From: Balneatrix alpica DSM 16621
GTDB taxonomy: Bacteria; Pseudomonadota; Gammaproteobacteria; Pseudomonadales; Balneatricaceae
Direction: 5' to 3'
Length of the DNA stretch: 64,000 nt
Assembly (NCBI RefSeq): GCF_000619885.1
Contig: NZ_JHUZ01000015.1
Location: 114,749 to 178,748 of the forward strand
Positions 33,170 to 42,023 of this stretch are shown here, piece after piece. Numbering within the stretch: position 1 is the first letter of the stretch; each line of letters opens with the position of its first letter. The position numbers and the translations under genes were made by a program. The notes under the pieces are model-generated. The model searched no databases. It saw only the letters and a list, made by a program, of their open reading frames with translations, and had not been told where the DNA came from.

Positions 33170-36070
33170 TCACCAGTTAGGGTTATCTACTGCGGTTTGT
33201 TCTAATTTATCGGGCGCTACCAGATAATCTGAATAGGCTTGTTCAACATACTCTGCCCAATACTGCCAAGCTTGCGCCAAAGCAGGCATGACTTCCGCCT
33301 CGTCCTCACTCATATGTGCAACTTTCAACAACAGCGCCGCAACATAGTTCATGCTGCCCCAGTATAGATAAAACAGTAAGGAATCTCTGCGTGCCAGGTA
33401 GTGATAAAAGCGCTGCCGCTGAGTTTGAAGAAGCTGCTCCAGCTCCTTGCGGCTCTCTGGCTGCTGACTCTTCAACCACTCCAGGTAGTCGTTTACATCC
33501 CGCTCTAAGGCTTCGGCAGTAAAGTGTTGCTGCAGCTGTATTGGTAATTGACGGACAGCATCTGGCTCCAAACAAGCATGCTGAAGCAAAACCTCTACTA
33601 GATCCATCGGTGCCAAGGAGGTAGTGGGTAAGTCGATCTGCTCCGCCCGAATAGGTTCCGCGCCTTCAATACGAGCACCATCACTGCAGTTAAAACAATG
33701 CATATGTGGCGACAGACTGAGCAAACGCTCCATCATCTGTACTGCTACGCGAAACTCATGTTTGGTATAGACCGTATCCTGAAAATTACCCGGCACCATC
33801 AACAAACCATGGGTCTGAATAAAGTCATATACCTCTTGCCAACTCTGCTCGTGTTGCTCAGTGTCTGGCTTCTGATGGTAGTAATCAGAGAAGCGTGAAT
33901 GGTGCTTACCCACTTCCTTATAGCCCAGATCGACGCCAAACAAATACAGATTGCTCATCCCTAAGGTACTCAGTGTTGCCATCACCATATTAGTGACAGT
34001 GGGGTAAGCGTACTCCACCGCTGGATACTGCTGATCCGGACAAAGCGAATCCATATAAACACGCGTGGAGGCTTCCCCCGCTTTAAAAGCTAACAAGGTT
34101 CGCTTAAAGAGTGCCGCAGTGTCGGGGTGAATACCATTGACGGTCAGCAGGGTAATATCTGCCAGAAAGTCAGCGGGGGCAGCATTTTTAACCCAAAAAT
34201 AAGACGTGCGATTTTGTTCCACTTCCGCATGCAGATGAGGTTTCACACCATAACGATGCAGTGCTTTTAACGCCGTCCCACAGGAAATAATCAAAGCTTT
34301 GTCCTGATTTGCTTTGATTATTTCAATACTGCTATCAAGGGATGGTCCATTGCCGACAACAAAAATGGGGTAATCCATCCATTGTTGATAGGCATGGCCA
34401 CCATGCTTCCTCAGCAAATAGGTTTTACCCTGAGCAAAAGCTTCGCGCATATGAGCCAAACCATAGCGAGCATGCTCAAAGTATTCCCCCATGGATACCA
34501 CAACCTTGAACTCCTCCCGCAACTCAAACATCAACTGCTGCATACGCGAATGGAAGTACAGCGAGTACAGGTAAGTAGTAACAATATTGTAGGGGCCTAC
34601 TTGATAGAACTGCTTGAGCAAGTCCTGCATGACATAGGTGCCATCATCGCCCAAGTTGAGATAAAGCGTACTACCCTGCTGGTCAAGCTGTTGTAATAGC
34701 GGTTGCCAATCCAACACATAGAGCGAGGCATAGAAGAAGTCGAGGTTAGGCTCATACAAATACAAACGCCCAACCTGATGCTGAGACAATAAAAGCGGTA
34801 ATTGATAACCCAACCCCAAGCCAAACAGCACCATTCCAGATATATCATCGGGTAAGAGTGTAGAGCTCTTTCCTGAGTGGCTTAGCAAAGCTTTGATTTT
34901 CTGCGTCTGTTGGAAGTGGTAGTAATAACCCAACTTCCCCCCATCCATGTTTAATAACGGATCGTCTTTATTAGGACTATGGCGATAAGCTGCAAAGTCA
35001 TCTTCCGCCTCCTGCTCAGGAGCCCCTCCATACAAGCAAGCCCCGCGCCCGATATGTAGGACATTCCACCCATCCTGACCTCGCACCAAGTGCCATTGCT
35101 GTGGCTCATAACGCGCAAAGGCCGCTGCAACATCAGGATAGTAGTGTTCCAGGCAAGCCATATTACGCAAGAATTGCTGACGAGCCTGCAGCCAAGCTAT
35201 ACGCGCTTGCTGAGTAGTTTGCAGTTCAGGTAGCAGGCTACGTGGAGCGACTTCATCACAACGATCAGTGAAGGGATATAAGCGTACCCGCCCCTCATGC
35301 AGCTCCTGCCAGCTAAACTGATTAGATGTGAGATATTGATAGAGGGCATCCATTTCCACATGATGGTAATGGCGAAACACAAAAGCGGAGTTCAGCGGCT
35401 GGATATGCTGATCAATAAAGCGCAAATCTTCTACCAGGCTGCCACCACTATTACCAATTTGCAGAAACACCTCTTGCTTAGCCGCTACCCTTTGCTCCAA
35501 CCAACTGGCCCAATCAAAGACGCTCAACGAAGCCACAAAGGCATCTTCAGAAGGCTCATAAATGAGCCAAGCACTCGCATCAGTACACTCAGCCAGTGCC
35601 GCTAAACTATGACCCAACCCCACACCAAAGCAGATGAGTAACGGAATCTGTTCGGGCAAAGCCTGGCACTCACCTTGTCGTGCCAACCAACTTTCTAGTT
35701 GTAAAAAGGGGGTACCCGCTACCCATTGCGGCGTTGCCGCTGCCTGAGGGGGAGGAGCAAGAAAGCTTATTCGCGGAGCCTTGTTCCGGTAGTTCTCCAC
35801 CTCCGCCTTACATTCTTGCTCCGGGTTTAGGCCATACCAACACTGGCCTGTAGCATAGTCGACTAAATTAGCATGCCCTTCGGCAGTACAAAAAACCGAC
35901 AAACACTCCTCATGCACGGATTGCAAAACTTTTAGGATATGAGGGGCATAGCGCTCAAAGGCTTGAACATTGCGTTGATAGTAACGGGTGAGCTGGCCGC
36001 TTAGCTGGGCTTCTAGCTGCTGCTGGGCCTGTTCATCGGCCATTGTCAGCTGGCTGATATTTCGCAGCAT
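33170..36070 (-). CDS. Maf-type motility-associated flagellin glycosyltransferase
   Basis: About 966 residues. The central domain (about 565-760) is the MptE-like/DUF115 fold of Maf proteins: YPIFVVGNGPSLDSSIEIIK, LIISCGTALKALHRYGVKPHLHAEVEQN, and YLFGVDLGYKEVG. Maf enzymes transfer nonulosonic acids to flagellin Ser/Thr. Two N-terminal Rossmann-like segments look like a tandem duplication (roughly 140-245 and 410-515), both with FGxGLG...LIYEP/LYLYEP and ASLxVxDW. The ATG at 36070 with AGGTAAGG is preferred over a TTG five codons upstream. It is first in the pse operon. Confidence 0.9.
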   Translation of the reverse strand: MLRNISQLTMADEQAQQQLEAQLSGQLTRYYQRNVQAFERYAPHILKVLQSVHEECLSVFCTAEGHANLVDYATGQCWYGLNPEQECKAEVENYRNKAPRISFLAPPPQAAATPQWVAGTPFLQLESWLARQGECQALPEQIPLLICFGVGLGHSLAALAECTDASAWLIYEPSEDAFVASLSVFDWASWLEQRVAAKQEVFLQIGNSGGSLVEDLRFIDQHIQPLNSAFVFRHYHHVEMDALYQYLTSNQFSWQELHEGRVRLYPFTDRCDEVAPRSLLPELQTTQQARIAWLQARQQFLRNMACLEHYYPDVAAAFARYEPQQWHLVRGQDGWNVLHIGRGACLYGGAPEQEAEDDFAAYRHSPNKDDPLLNMDGGKLGYYYHFQQTQKIKALLSHSGKSSTLLPDDISGMVLFGLGLGYQLPLLLSQHQVGRLYLYEPNLDFFYASLYVLDWQPLLQQLDQQGSTLYLNLGDDGTYVMQDLLKQFYQVGPYNIVTTYLYSLYFHSRMQQLMFELREEFKVVVSMGEYFEHARYGLAHMREAFAQGKTYLLRKHGGHAYQQWMDYPIFVVGNGPSLDSSIEIIKANQDKALIISCGTALKALHRYGVKPHLHAEVEQNRTSYFWVKNAAPADFLADITLLTVNGIHPDTAALFKRTLLAFKAGEASTRVYMDSLCPDQQYPAVEYAYPTVTNMVMATLSTLGMSNLYLFGVDLGYKEVGKHHSRFSDYYHQKPDTEQHEQSWQEVYDFIQTHGLLMVPGNFQDTVYTKHEFRVAVQMMERLLSLSPHMHCFNCSDGARIEGAEPIRAEQIDLPTTSLAPMDLVEVLLQHACLEPDAVRQLPIQLQQHFTAEALERDVNDYLEWLKSQQPESRKELEQLLQTQRQRFYHYLARRDSLLFYLYWGSMNYVAALLLKVAHMSEDEAEVMPALAQAWQYWAEYVEQAYSDYLVAPDKLEQTAVDNPNW

Positions 36071-36109
36071 AACCTTACCTGGCAATAGAGAGAATTGATC
36101 CTGAATGTC

Positions 36110-36409
36110 TCAGGTGCGATAGGCTTGGAGTGCGCGCTGGTTACGAGCAAGTTGTAGCAGGCTATTAGACAACTCCGAACTATAGCTATGCAGTATAGTA
36201 TGCCATTGTTCGGTTAATGCCAGCTCCTCAAGGAGAAGCTGCTGATACTGCAGTTTATCTGCTTCTTTAGCACAAAAATGCCGAAGCAACGTGTCTCGCT
36301 GTATTAACAGTTCCGCCAACACAGCAAAATCAGCTTCGGCATGATTATCAATTTGAACCGCAATTTGCTGACGTAATGCCGCCAATTGGTTGACTTGTTC
36401 CTGCTCCAT
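36110..36409 (-). CDS. fliT: FliT-like flagellar export chaperone
   Basis: About 99 residues, all-helical and hydrophilic (AEDFAVLAELLIQRDTLL-like pattern), located directly after fliS with a one-base gap. FliT proteins bind the filament cap protein FliD and are poorly conserved, so the call rests on size, helical character and position. I use the ATG at 36409; the longer frame overlaps the fliS stop. Confidence 0.65.
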   Translation of the reverse strand: MEQEQVNQLAALRQQIAVQIDNHAEADFAVLAELLIQRDTLLRHFCAKEADKLQYQQLLLEELALTEQWHTILHSYSSELSNSLLQLARNQRALQAYRT

Positions 36410-36410
36410 G

Positions 36411-36863
36411 TCACTCGCCTGCTCGAGGCTCAAGATCCAACTCCCCTAGCTGTTGGCGTTGGCGATAACCCTCTGCTTTAGCCTCTTCTGGAATTTGATC
36501 CCAAGCTTCTTTGATAGGAATCAGTGTGCGAGCCACTTCATCAATCATCGCGGTATCGTTCTTAACCGTCGCCTCTGATAGACGATCGACCATGAAGGCA
36601 TACAACTCAAACAAATTAGCCGAAATTTCTCCACCAGCTTTCATATCAAGTGATGTTTGTAGGGAGGTCAGAATACCGATAGCCTTGGAGATATGCTCGG
36701 ACTTACCCACAAAGTCACGACGTTCAATACAGCCCTTAGCATAGGCCAACTTATCCAACAAACCGCTGTAGAGCATTTGAATGACGCGATGAGGGTCGGC
36801 TTCGGGCAGCTCATTCTTGAGCCCTACAGCTTTATATGCCTGTATCCCCTTTTTCATCATCAT
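36411..36863 (-). CDS. fliS: FliS: flagellin export chaperone
   Basis: About 150 residues. IQAYKAVGLKNELPEADPHRVIQMLYSGLLDKL is the conserved FliS N-terminal region, and CIERRDFVGKSEHISKAIGILTSL the following helices. It binds flagellin C-termini before export. It lies between fliD and fliT in the usual order. The start is the first of three ATGs at 36863; a GTG at 36878 is a less likely option. Confidence 0.9.
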   Translation of the reverse strand: MMMKKGIQAYKAVGLKNELPEADPHRVIQMLYSGLLDKLAYAKGCIERRDFVGKSEHISKAIGILTSLQTSLDMKAGGEISANLFELYAFMVDRLSEATVKNDTAMIDEVARTLIPIKEAWDQIPEEAKAEGYRQRQQLGELDLEPRAGE

Positions 36864-36904
36864 GGTATGTGGTTCCACTTGTGCTGCTAAACGTATGTCA
36901 CAAC

Positions 36905-38365
36905 TTAATTACGCTGGGTACTGAATCCAGGCAAGCTGGCCAGCTGGCTACTGAGATAAGAAGAAGTCGAGTTCATTTGCGCTAATACCTTATCCAACGC
37001 AGCATAGCGCTCACGCAGAGTTTTTTCGTAACTCTCCATATACTTATCAAGATTCGCTCGCTCTGTGTTCACAAGCGTCAAACGGCTATTAAACACTTTT
37101 TCCTGGGAGGCTAGAATTCCGCCCGCTTCAGTATAGGACTTCACTTTAGACTCTAACTGAGCAGCCAAGCCATTATCACCCGAAAACAGCTGCGAAATCT
37201 TATCAAAGGATCCAGTCAAAGCATCCTCTAAACGCGCACTACCTGTCTTACCACCATAAGAGTTAGTACTGGATATTTCCATCTTGCCATCAGCGGTCAT
37301 GGAAATCCCCAGGGCAAACAAGCTATTTAGGCTCGCGTCAGCACCACTCACGGTACCAGCTAGCTGACTGTTGAGTTGGCCCATTAAGCCTCTCACCATC
37401 GAGTTACCATTCAACGCACCACCACCTGTCAAACTTTTGCCATCTGTGGAGAGAGTACCTGGCTTGGTGAGATCATTAATAGTAGTGACCAACTCATTAT
37501 AATTTTTGACAAAAGCTTCAATGTGCCCCTTAACCGTATCTTTATCTACCGCGATGTCCAGCGTTGCCGCCTTAGTGTTGGTCAGCTCTTTTAGATTCAG
37601 GGTAGTATTCTGGATCACATTTTCCATTTTGTTGGTATCAGCGTAGGCATCCACATTGTCGATGGTCACATGCGCCCGCTGCGAACTCGTTACAGACAAT
37701 GTGGTTCCACCGCCGGTCGCAACAGTCGATACCTTATCCAACTCAGCATTATTATTAGTGATGCTGAGTTGCTTAGTAGCAGGATCCCCTGTAATGGAAG
37801 AGGTGATCACCAGCTTTGAACCAACAGCTGCATCACCAGTGTTAATAATGTTAGCGGACACACCAATATTATCTGATGCAGTGTTAATCGCCTCACGCAA
37901 CTGACTGAGAGTCATACCCGCCGCAACATTAACGTTAAAGCTCTTGCCATCCGCACTAAACGTCAGTTGCCCGGCCGTACTCGAAACTACAGAGTCTGAA
38001 TTAGCGAAGCTACCATTAGCGGTTTCGGCACGGGTACCCTTTGCCAAAGCCTTTACTTCGATGCTGTAGCTACCCGTGGTAGCTGAAGACGTGGTCGTCA
38101 CATCAAAAGGCTTAAGATTATCAGGGTGCGTAACTGTAGCCTTACGCGTCAAAAGGTTGTTAGCACTTTTCAGCGTATCAAGAGAGGACTGAAACTTACT
38201 CAAAGCAGAGCGGATTTTACCAATCCCAGAGAGCGAGACTTCAATAGTGGATTTCTGCGAATCCAGCCGTTTAACCTTAGGATCGCGTTCAGATGCAACC
38301 AGCTGTTTGACTAAGTCCTCAAGTGGTAGACCAGACCCCACCCCCAAAGCGGTTAATCCTGACAT
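36905..38365 (-). CDS. fliD: FliD: flagellar filament cap protein
   Basis: 486 residues. The N-terminal ALGVGSGLPLEDLVKQLVASERDPKVKRL and C-terminal YKTLRERYAALDKVLAQMNSTSSYLSSQLASLPG-like coiled region (about 445-486) are the hallmarks of FliD_N and FliD_C. The central part is Ser/Thr/Asn-rich and variable. It forms the pentameric cap at the filament tip. It lies 17 bases behind flaG and is followed by fliS and fliT. Confidence 0.93.
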   Translation of the reverse strand: MSGLTALGVGSGLPLEDLVKQLVASERDPKVKRLDSQKSTIEVSLSGIGKIRSALSKFQSSLDTLKSANNLLTRKATVTHPDNLKPFDVTTTSSATTGSYSIEVKALAKGTRAETANGSFANSDSVVSSTAGQLTFSADGKSFNVNVAAGMTLSQLREAINTASDNIGVSANIINTGDAAVGSKLVITSSITGDPATKQLSITNNNAELDKVSTVATGGGTTLSVTSSQRAHVTIDNVDAYADTNKMENVIQNTTLNLKELTNTKAATLDIAVDKDTVKGHIEAFVKNYNELVTTINDLTKPGTLSTDGKSLTGGGALNGNSMVRGLMGQLNSQLAGTVSGADASLNSLFALGISMTADGKMEISSTNSYGGKTGSARLEDALTGSFDKISQLFSGDNGLAAQLESKVKSYTEAGGILASQEKVFNSRLTLVNTERANLDKYMESYEKTLRERYAALDKVLAQMNSTSSYLSSQLASLPGFSTQRN

Positions 38366-38382
38366 GGTTGCCTCCTTCCGTT

Positions 38383-38769
38383 TTACACTCGTTTATTCAG
38401 TATCAATCCTGTTGCCTGCCCCAGCTCTTGCTGCAGCTCTCTGACGCGGCTCGCTAAACGGCGCACTTCTTCAGAAGGGATTTCACGAATCACTTTATCG
38501 GTTTCTGAGTCCAGCACTGTAATCACCGGCTTGCCGCTTGACTCATCCATATTGAAACGTAACTGACGATTCTGAGCCTCTACGATCCGGTTAATATCAT
38601 CAACCGCCACCTTTAAAGTCTGCGAATCCTCAGCAGGCTCGGCCTTATCTTGCATCTTCTTAGGGTCAGCGGCCTCTTTTTGCAAAGCCTGATTAGACTG
38701 GCTTGCCTCAGCGCCGCCCGAGCGAAACAGGTTAGCCTGCCCTAAGCTCATTTTACTTTCAATTTCCAT
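38383..38769 (-). CDS. flaG: FlaG-family flagellar protein
   Basis: 128 residues. The C-terminal half, LRFNMDESSGKPVITVLD followed by DKVIREIPSEEVRRLASRV, is the FlaG domain. FlaG is linked to filament length control in polar flagella. The N-terminal half is charged and low complexity. It has a good GGAGGAG ribosome site and sits between the first flagellin and fliD, the typical Vibrio/Pseudomonas order. Confidence 0.9.
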   Translation of the reverse strand: MEIESKMSLGQANLFRSGGAEASQSNQALQKEAADPKKMQDKAEPAEDSQTLKVAVDDINRIVEAQNRQLRFNMDESSGKPVITVLDSETDKVIREIPSEEVRRLASRVRELQQELGQATGLILNKRV

Positions 38770-38794
38770 ACCAGTTCTCCTCCACCCAGGAAGG

Positions 38795-38826
38795 CAATAG
38801 GGTCAGACCTAGGGCTGACCCTATTG
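38795..38826 (-). terminator. Hairpin between flagellin and flaG
   Basis: A perfect 12-bp stem (CAATAGGGTCAG / CTGACCCTATTG) with an eight-base loop lies just behind the flagellin stop. There is no U-run after it, so it is more likely a partial terminator or mRNA-stabilising hairpin that makes flagellin mRNA exceed flaG-fliD mRNA. Confidence 0.6.
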
Positions 38827-38837
38827 TGCTTGGGAGA

Positions 38838-39662
38838 TTAACCCAACAGTGACAGAGCCACCTGAGGACGCTGGTTAGCTTGACTCAGGATGGATGTACT
38901 TGCCTGCTGGATAATCTGATTACGAGTCAGCTCCGCTGTCTCAGTCGCAAAATCGGTATCACGGATCCGCGAACGGGCACCTGATACGTTCTCAGCAATG
39001 TTGCTCAAGTTTCGAATAGTGGACTGGAAACGGTTCTGCAGCGCACCCAGGTCTGCACGCTTACCATCAACGGCAGTAATAGCCGCGTCAATGGTTGCAA
39101 TAGCAGCAGATGCCAATGCAGCAGTAGAGATAGACACTGACCCCACTCCCAAACCAGAAGCACCAAAGCCACCGGAACGGGAAATATTGACCGCGATAGA
39201 TTGCCCAGCATTAGCCCCTACCAGGAACTTCGCAGAGTAACCCCCACTCAGGATGTTAGTACCACCAAACTGGGTAGTAGTAGCGATACGGCTCATCTCA
39301 GCCTTCAGCGCTGTTACTTCTTTCTGCAGCGCTGCACGGTCTGCACTGGAGTTGATACCGTTCTGAGACTGTACCGCCAACTGACGGATACGCTGCAGAG
39401 CATTAGTGGTTTCCTGCAATGCACCCTCTGCAACCTGAGCTACAGAGATACCATCATTGGCATTACGGATTGCTTGGCTCAAACCCTGGATTTGAGAAGT
39501 CATGCGGTTACTAATCTGCAAACCGGCTGCGTCATCCTTGGCGCTGTTAATCCGGAAACCGGATGACAAGCGCTCGAAGGAAGTCCCCAGTTGCACCCCA
39601 GAGTTCATCAACTGACGCTGAGCGTTCAGTGACGAGACGTTGGTATTAACGAATAAAGTCAT
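38838..39662 (-). CDS. fliC: Flagellin 1
   Basis: 274 residues. The N-terminal D0/D1 region [19 protein letters not shown] and [20 protein letters not shown], and the C-terminal [17 protein letters not shown] region with [11 protein letters not shown], are typical. There are no D2/D3 outer domains, so this is a short flagellin. It differs from the neighbouring copy by about 26 substitutions, mostly conservative, counted by eye. It has its own sigma28 promoter and a long leader. Ser/Thr in the central part are plausible glycosylation sites for the Maf/Pse system. Confidence 0.95.
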   Translation of the reverse strand: MTLFVNTNVSSLNAQRQLMNSGVQLGTSFERLSSGFRINSAKDDAAGLQISNRMTSQIQGLSQAIRNANDGISVAQVAEGALQETTNALQRIRQLAVQSQNGINSSADRAALQKEVTALKAEMSRIATTTQFGGTNILSGGYSAKFLVGANAGQSIAVNISRSGGFGASGLGVGSVSISTAALASAAIATIDAAITAVDGKRADLGALQNRFQSTIRNLSNIAENVSGARSRIRDTDFATETAELTRNQIIQQASTSILSQANQRPQVALSLLG

Positions 39663-39781
39663 AATTGACCTCCTAAGTCGAGTGACACTAGGCCACCCTG
39701 CCTTTTAACGACCACCGAAGTGGCTTATTGCTCAGCGCTCTGCCTCTAGAGCTCCGAAGCTTTTACTCTTACCTGATCGTT

Positions 39782-39808
39782 ATATCGGCCCCACCTGAGC
39801 AAGCTTTA
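39782..39808 (-). promoter_or_regulatory. Sigma28 (FliA) promoter of flagellin 1
   Basis: TAAA, a 15-base spacer and GCCGATAT match the flagellar sigma28 consensus (TAAA-N15-GCCGATAA) at all but one base, on the strand and at the distance expected for the flagellin. Confidence 0.93.
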
Positions 39809-39957
39809 GCCGCTCACGGCAACTTTTTTCACTTAGCGGTCAAACCTTGCCTCTCAATACCGTCACACTCCAGATAACCCTCCAAGGCCTAGCCCATACC
39901 CCCCCTTCAAATGTGCCAACCTGGAGTGGCATAAAAAATGCTTAGCTTTTTTGCCTC

Positions 39958-39986
39958 AAAAAAAAGGCCAGGTAAATAACCTGGCC
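39958..39986 (-). terminator. Rho-independent terminator of flagellin 2
   Basis: GGCCAGGT stem, TATT-containing loop and ACCTGGCC stem followed by eight U on the minus strand, about 105 bases after the flagellin 2 stop. Confidence 0.9.
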
Positions 39987-40020
39987 AATTCGCTCAAATT
40001 TGGAGAGATTGAGCTCTTTC

Positions 40021-40078
40021 CCCACTGGTCGGCAGGATGCCTCTCTTGCCTTAGCCTCCTAAGCCTGTCACCAGTGGG
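40021..40078 (-). other. Long stem-loop in flagellin 2 3' UTR
   Basis: CCCACTGGT and ACCAGTGGG form a perfect outer stem, extended by a partly paired inner part. It lies between the stop codon and the true terminator and is not followed by U. It may stabilise the flagellin mRNA; this role is inferred. Confidence 0.55.
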
Positions 40079-40091
40079 TTATTTCTTTCTA

Positions 40092-40919
40092 TTAACCCCC
40101 CAGCAGCGACAGTGCCACCTGAGGACGTTGGTTCGCCTGAGCCAGAATAGTGGAGCTAGCCTGCTGCAAAATCTGGTTCCGCGTCAACTCTGCAGTTTCA
40201 GTAGCAAAATCAGTGTCACGAATACGTGAGCGTGCGCCAGATACGTTTTCAGCAATGTTAGTCAAGTTTCGAATAGTTGATTGAAAGCGATTCTGCAGTG
40301 CACCCAAGTCAGCTCGCTTAGAGTCCACAACAGTAATGGCCGCATCCAAACTGGCGATGGCAGCAGACGCTAAAGCTGCGGTTGAAATTGACAAAGTCCC
40401 GATGCTTAATCCCGATGCCCCATACCCCCCAGCACGAGAGATATTGACCGCGATAGATTGACCAGCATTAGCCCCTACCAGAAATTTTGCAGAGTAGCCA
40501 CCCGTCAAGATATTCGTACCACCAAACTGCGAAGTAGAAGCAATACGGCTGATTTCAGCTTTCAACGCGGTCACCTCTTTTTGCAGGGCGGCGCGATCGG
40601 CACTGGAGTTAATACCGTTTTGTGACTGAATAGCCAGCTGACGAATACGTTGCAGAGCATTAGTCGTCTCTTGCAAGGCTCCTTCCGCCACCTGAGCCAC
40701 GGAAATACCATCATTGGCATTTCGTACAGCTTGGTTCAAACCCTGAATCTGAGAGGTCATACGGTTGCTGATTTGCAGACCAGCCGCGTCATCCTTAGCG
40801 CTATTGATCCGAAAACCAGAAGAAAGACGTTCAAATGCAGTACTCAAAGCAGTACCAGAATTCATCAACTGGCGCTGTGCATTTAAAGAGGACACGTTGG
40901 TATTTACGAATAAAGTCAT
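40092..40919 (-). CDS. fliC: Flagellin 2
   Basis: 275 residues, nearly identical to flagellin 1, with D0/D1 only. Differences cluster in GTALSTAF (versus GVQLGTSF) and in the central segment. I choose the ATG at 40919, eight bases after AGGAG, giving the same MTLFVNTN start as copy 1; ATGs at 40925 and 40958 are less likely. It has its own sigma28 promoter, a short leader (about 55 bases) and its own terminator, so the two flagellins are independently expressed. Confidence 0.94.
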   Translation of the reverse strand: MTLFVNTNVSSLNAQRQLMNSGTALSTAFERLSSGFRINSAKDDAAGLQISNRMTSQIQGLNQAVRNANDGISVAQVAEGALQETTNALQRIRQLAIQSQNGINSSADRAALQKEVTALKAEISRIASTSQFGGTNILTGGYSAKFLVGANAGQSIAVNISRAGGYGASGLSIGTLSISTAALASAAIASLDAAITVVDSKRADLGALQNRFQSTIRNLTNIAENVSGARSRIRDTDFATETAELTRNQILQQASSTILAQANQRPQVALSLLGG

Positions 40920-40982
40920 GCTCATCTCTCCTATTACTTTCTTTTTGAGCTGATGCATGTATCTGCATCTTGTGTAACCTAT

Positions 40983-41009
40983 ATATCGACTAGCAAGAGC
41001 ATTCCTTTA
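40983..41009 (-). promoter_or_regulatory. Sigma28 (FliA) promoter of flagellin 2
   Basis: TAAA, 15-base spacer and GTCGATAT, two mismatches to the -10 consensus, placed about 65-90 bases before the ATG. Confidence 0.88.
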
Positions 41010-41032
41010 GTTTTTTTCTGCATTTTTTCTAC

Positions 41033-41062
41033 AAAAAAAAGAACCCCGGCATGCCGGGGTTC
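41033..41062 (-). terminator. Rho-independent terminator of the flgF-L operon
   Basis: A perfect 22-base palindrome (GAACCCCGGCA and its complement) followed by eight U on the minus strand, 15 bases behind the flgL stop. Confidence 0.95.
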
Positions 41063-41077
41063 TGTATACACCATATT

Positions 41078-42016
41078 TTAACGGATATAGTTGAATAACG
41101 AGAGCTGCTGAATCTGTGCATAGCTGGACTGAGCGACCTGCAAGCCATAAGAGCGCAACTTGAGGTCACTAATGGCCTCATAGTAATCCACTTCTTGTAA
41201 GTCTTTTAGCTGACTCTTATCAGCCAAAGTGGAGTCAAGCTGTGCATTTTTCACATCCTCTGCCACATTCATACGCGCCCCAAGCCCAGCCCTCACTTCA
41301 AGCACTTGGTTGTAAGCAACATCCAAGTTTTGTATGTACTTATCAATATCTAAATTCACGCCTGACACACCATTGAGTGCCGCAACCGCCTCACTGAGCA
41401 CATTCATCGGATTAGTAGTTGCCCCCGTCACGACCCCACTAGCATCCACTTCAGCAAACTGAAAAACTGCCGCCCCAGAGTCATTTTTCGCCATAGAAAC
41501 GGAGGGAGAAAGCTGCACTTGTGTTTGCCCAGCATCCCCTTGATACGAATAGGTATTAAAAGTTCCCGCCACCGTAGTAAAAGGCTGCTGCTTCACCGCA
41601 TAACCAGAAAAAATATAATTACCGTTTATATCTTTTCCATTGGCATGGTCAAGCACCTCATTCAAACGCTCATTTAACTCTTTAGCGACAGCTTGCCGAT
41701 CTACCTGATTCAGACTGCCATTACTTGCTTGAATCAATAATGTGCGAGAACGCAATAGCGCATTTTCAATACTTTGCAATTGAGCTTCTTCTTGAGCCAG
41801 AGAATTCACCAGCTCAGTATTATTGCGACCATATTGCTCGCTTTGACGAATCTTAACATTAACTCGCTCTATTTGAGCTGCCGCAGCAGGGTCGTCTGCC
41901 GGCGACAGCACTCGTTTACCACTTATCGCCTGCTGTTCGCTACGAATTAACGCCTGTTGGTTATTCAGTAACGAATCCGTACCCTGTCTAAAAATTTGCA
42001 GTGATGAAATACGCAT
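41078..42016 (-). CDS. flgL: FlgL: hook-filament junction protein
   Basis: 312 residues. The N-terminal MRISSLQIFRQGTDSLLNNQ and the flagellin-like KRVLSPADDPAAAAQIERVN, with a C-terminal DYYEAISDLKLRSYGLQVAQ segment, identify FlgL. It forms the second junction ring between hook and filament. It is seven bases behind flgK and is the last gene of the operon. Confidence 0.94.
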   Translation of the reverse strand: MRISSLQIFRQGTDSLLNNQQALIRSEQQAISGKRVLSPADDPAAAAQIERVNVKIRQSEQYGRNNTELVNSLAQEEAQLQSIENALLRSRTLLIQASNGSLNQVDRQAVAKELNERLNEVLDHANGKDINGNYIFSGYAVKQQPFTTVAGTFNTYSYQGDAGQTQVQLSPSVSMAKNDSGAAVFQFAEVDASGVVTGATTNPMNVLSEAVAALNGVSGVNLDIDKYIQNLDVAYNQVLEVRAGLGARMNVAEDVKNAQLDSTLADKSQLKDLQEVDYYEAISDLKLRSYGLQVAQSSYAQIQQLSLFNYIR

Positions 42017-42023
42017 TTTTAAA

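Larger units (their letters stand above)
39663..40091 (-). other. Intergenic region between the two flagellin genes
   Basis: It holds, in minus-strand order, a long stem (40021-40078), the terminator of flagellin 2 (39958-39986), the sigma28 promoter of flagellin 1 (39782-39808) and a leader of roughly 110 bases. The leader has two short UUCG-loop hairpins (near 39750 and 39710, e.g. CCAC-TTCG-GTGG) before the AGGAGG ribosome site. I see no gene in it. Confidence 0.8.

Noticed and set aside
39890..39920. Sigma54-like TGGCACATTTGA on the minus strand upstream of flagellin 1
   Set aside because: The -24 half is good, but no TTGC follows at the required spacing; the sigma28 promoter downstream explains expression.
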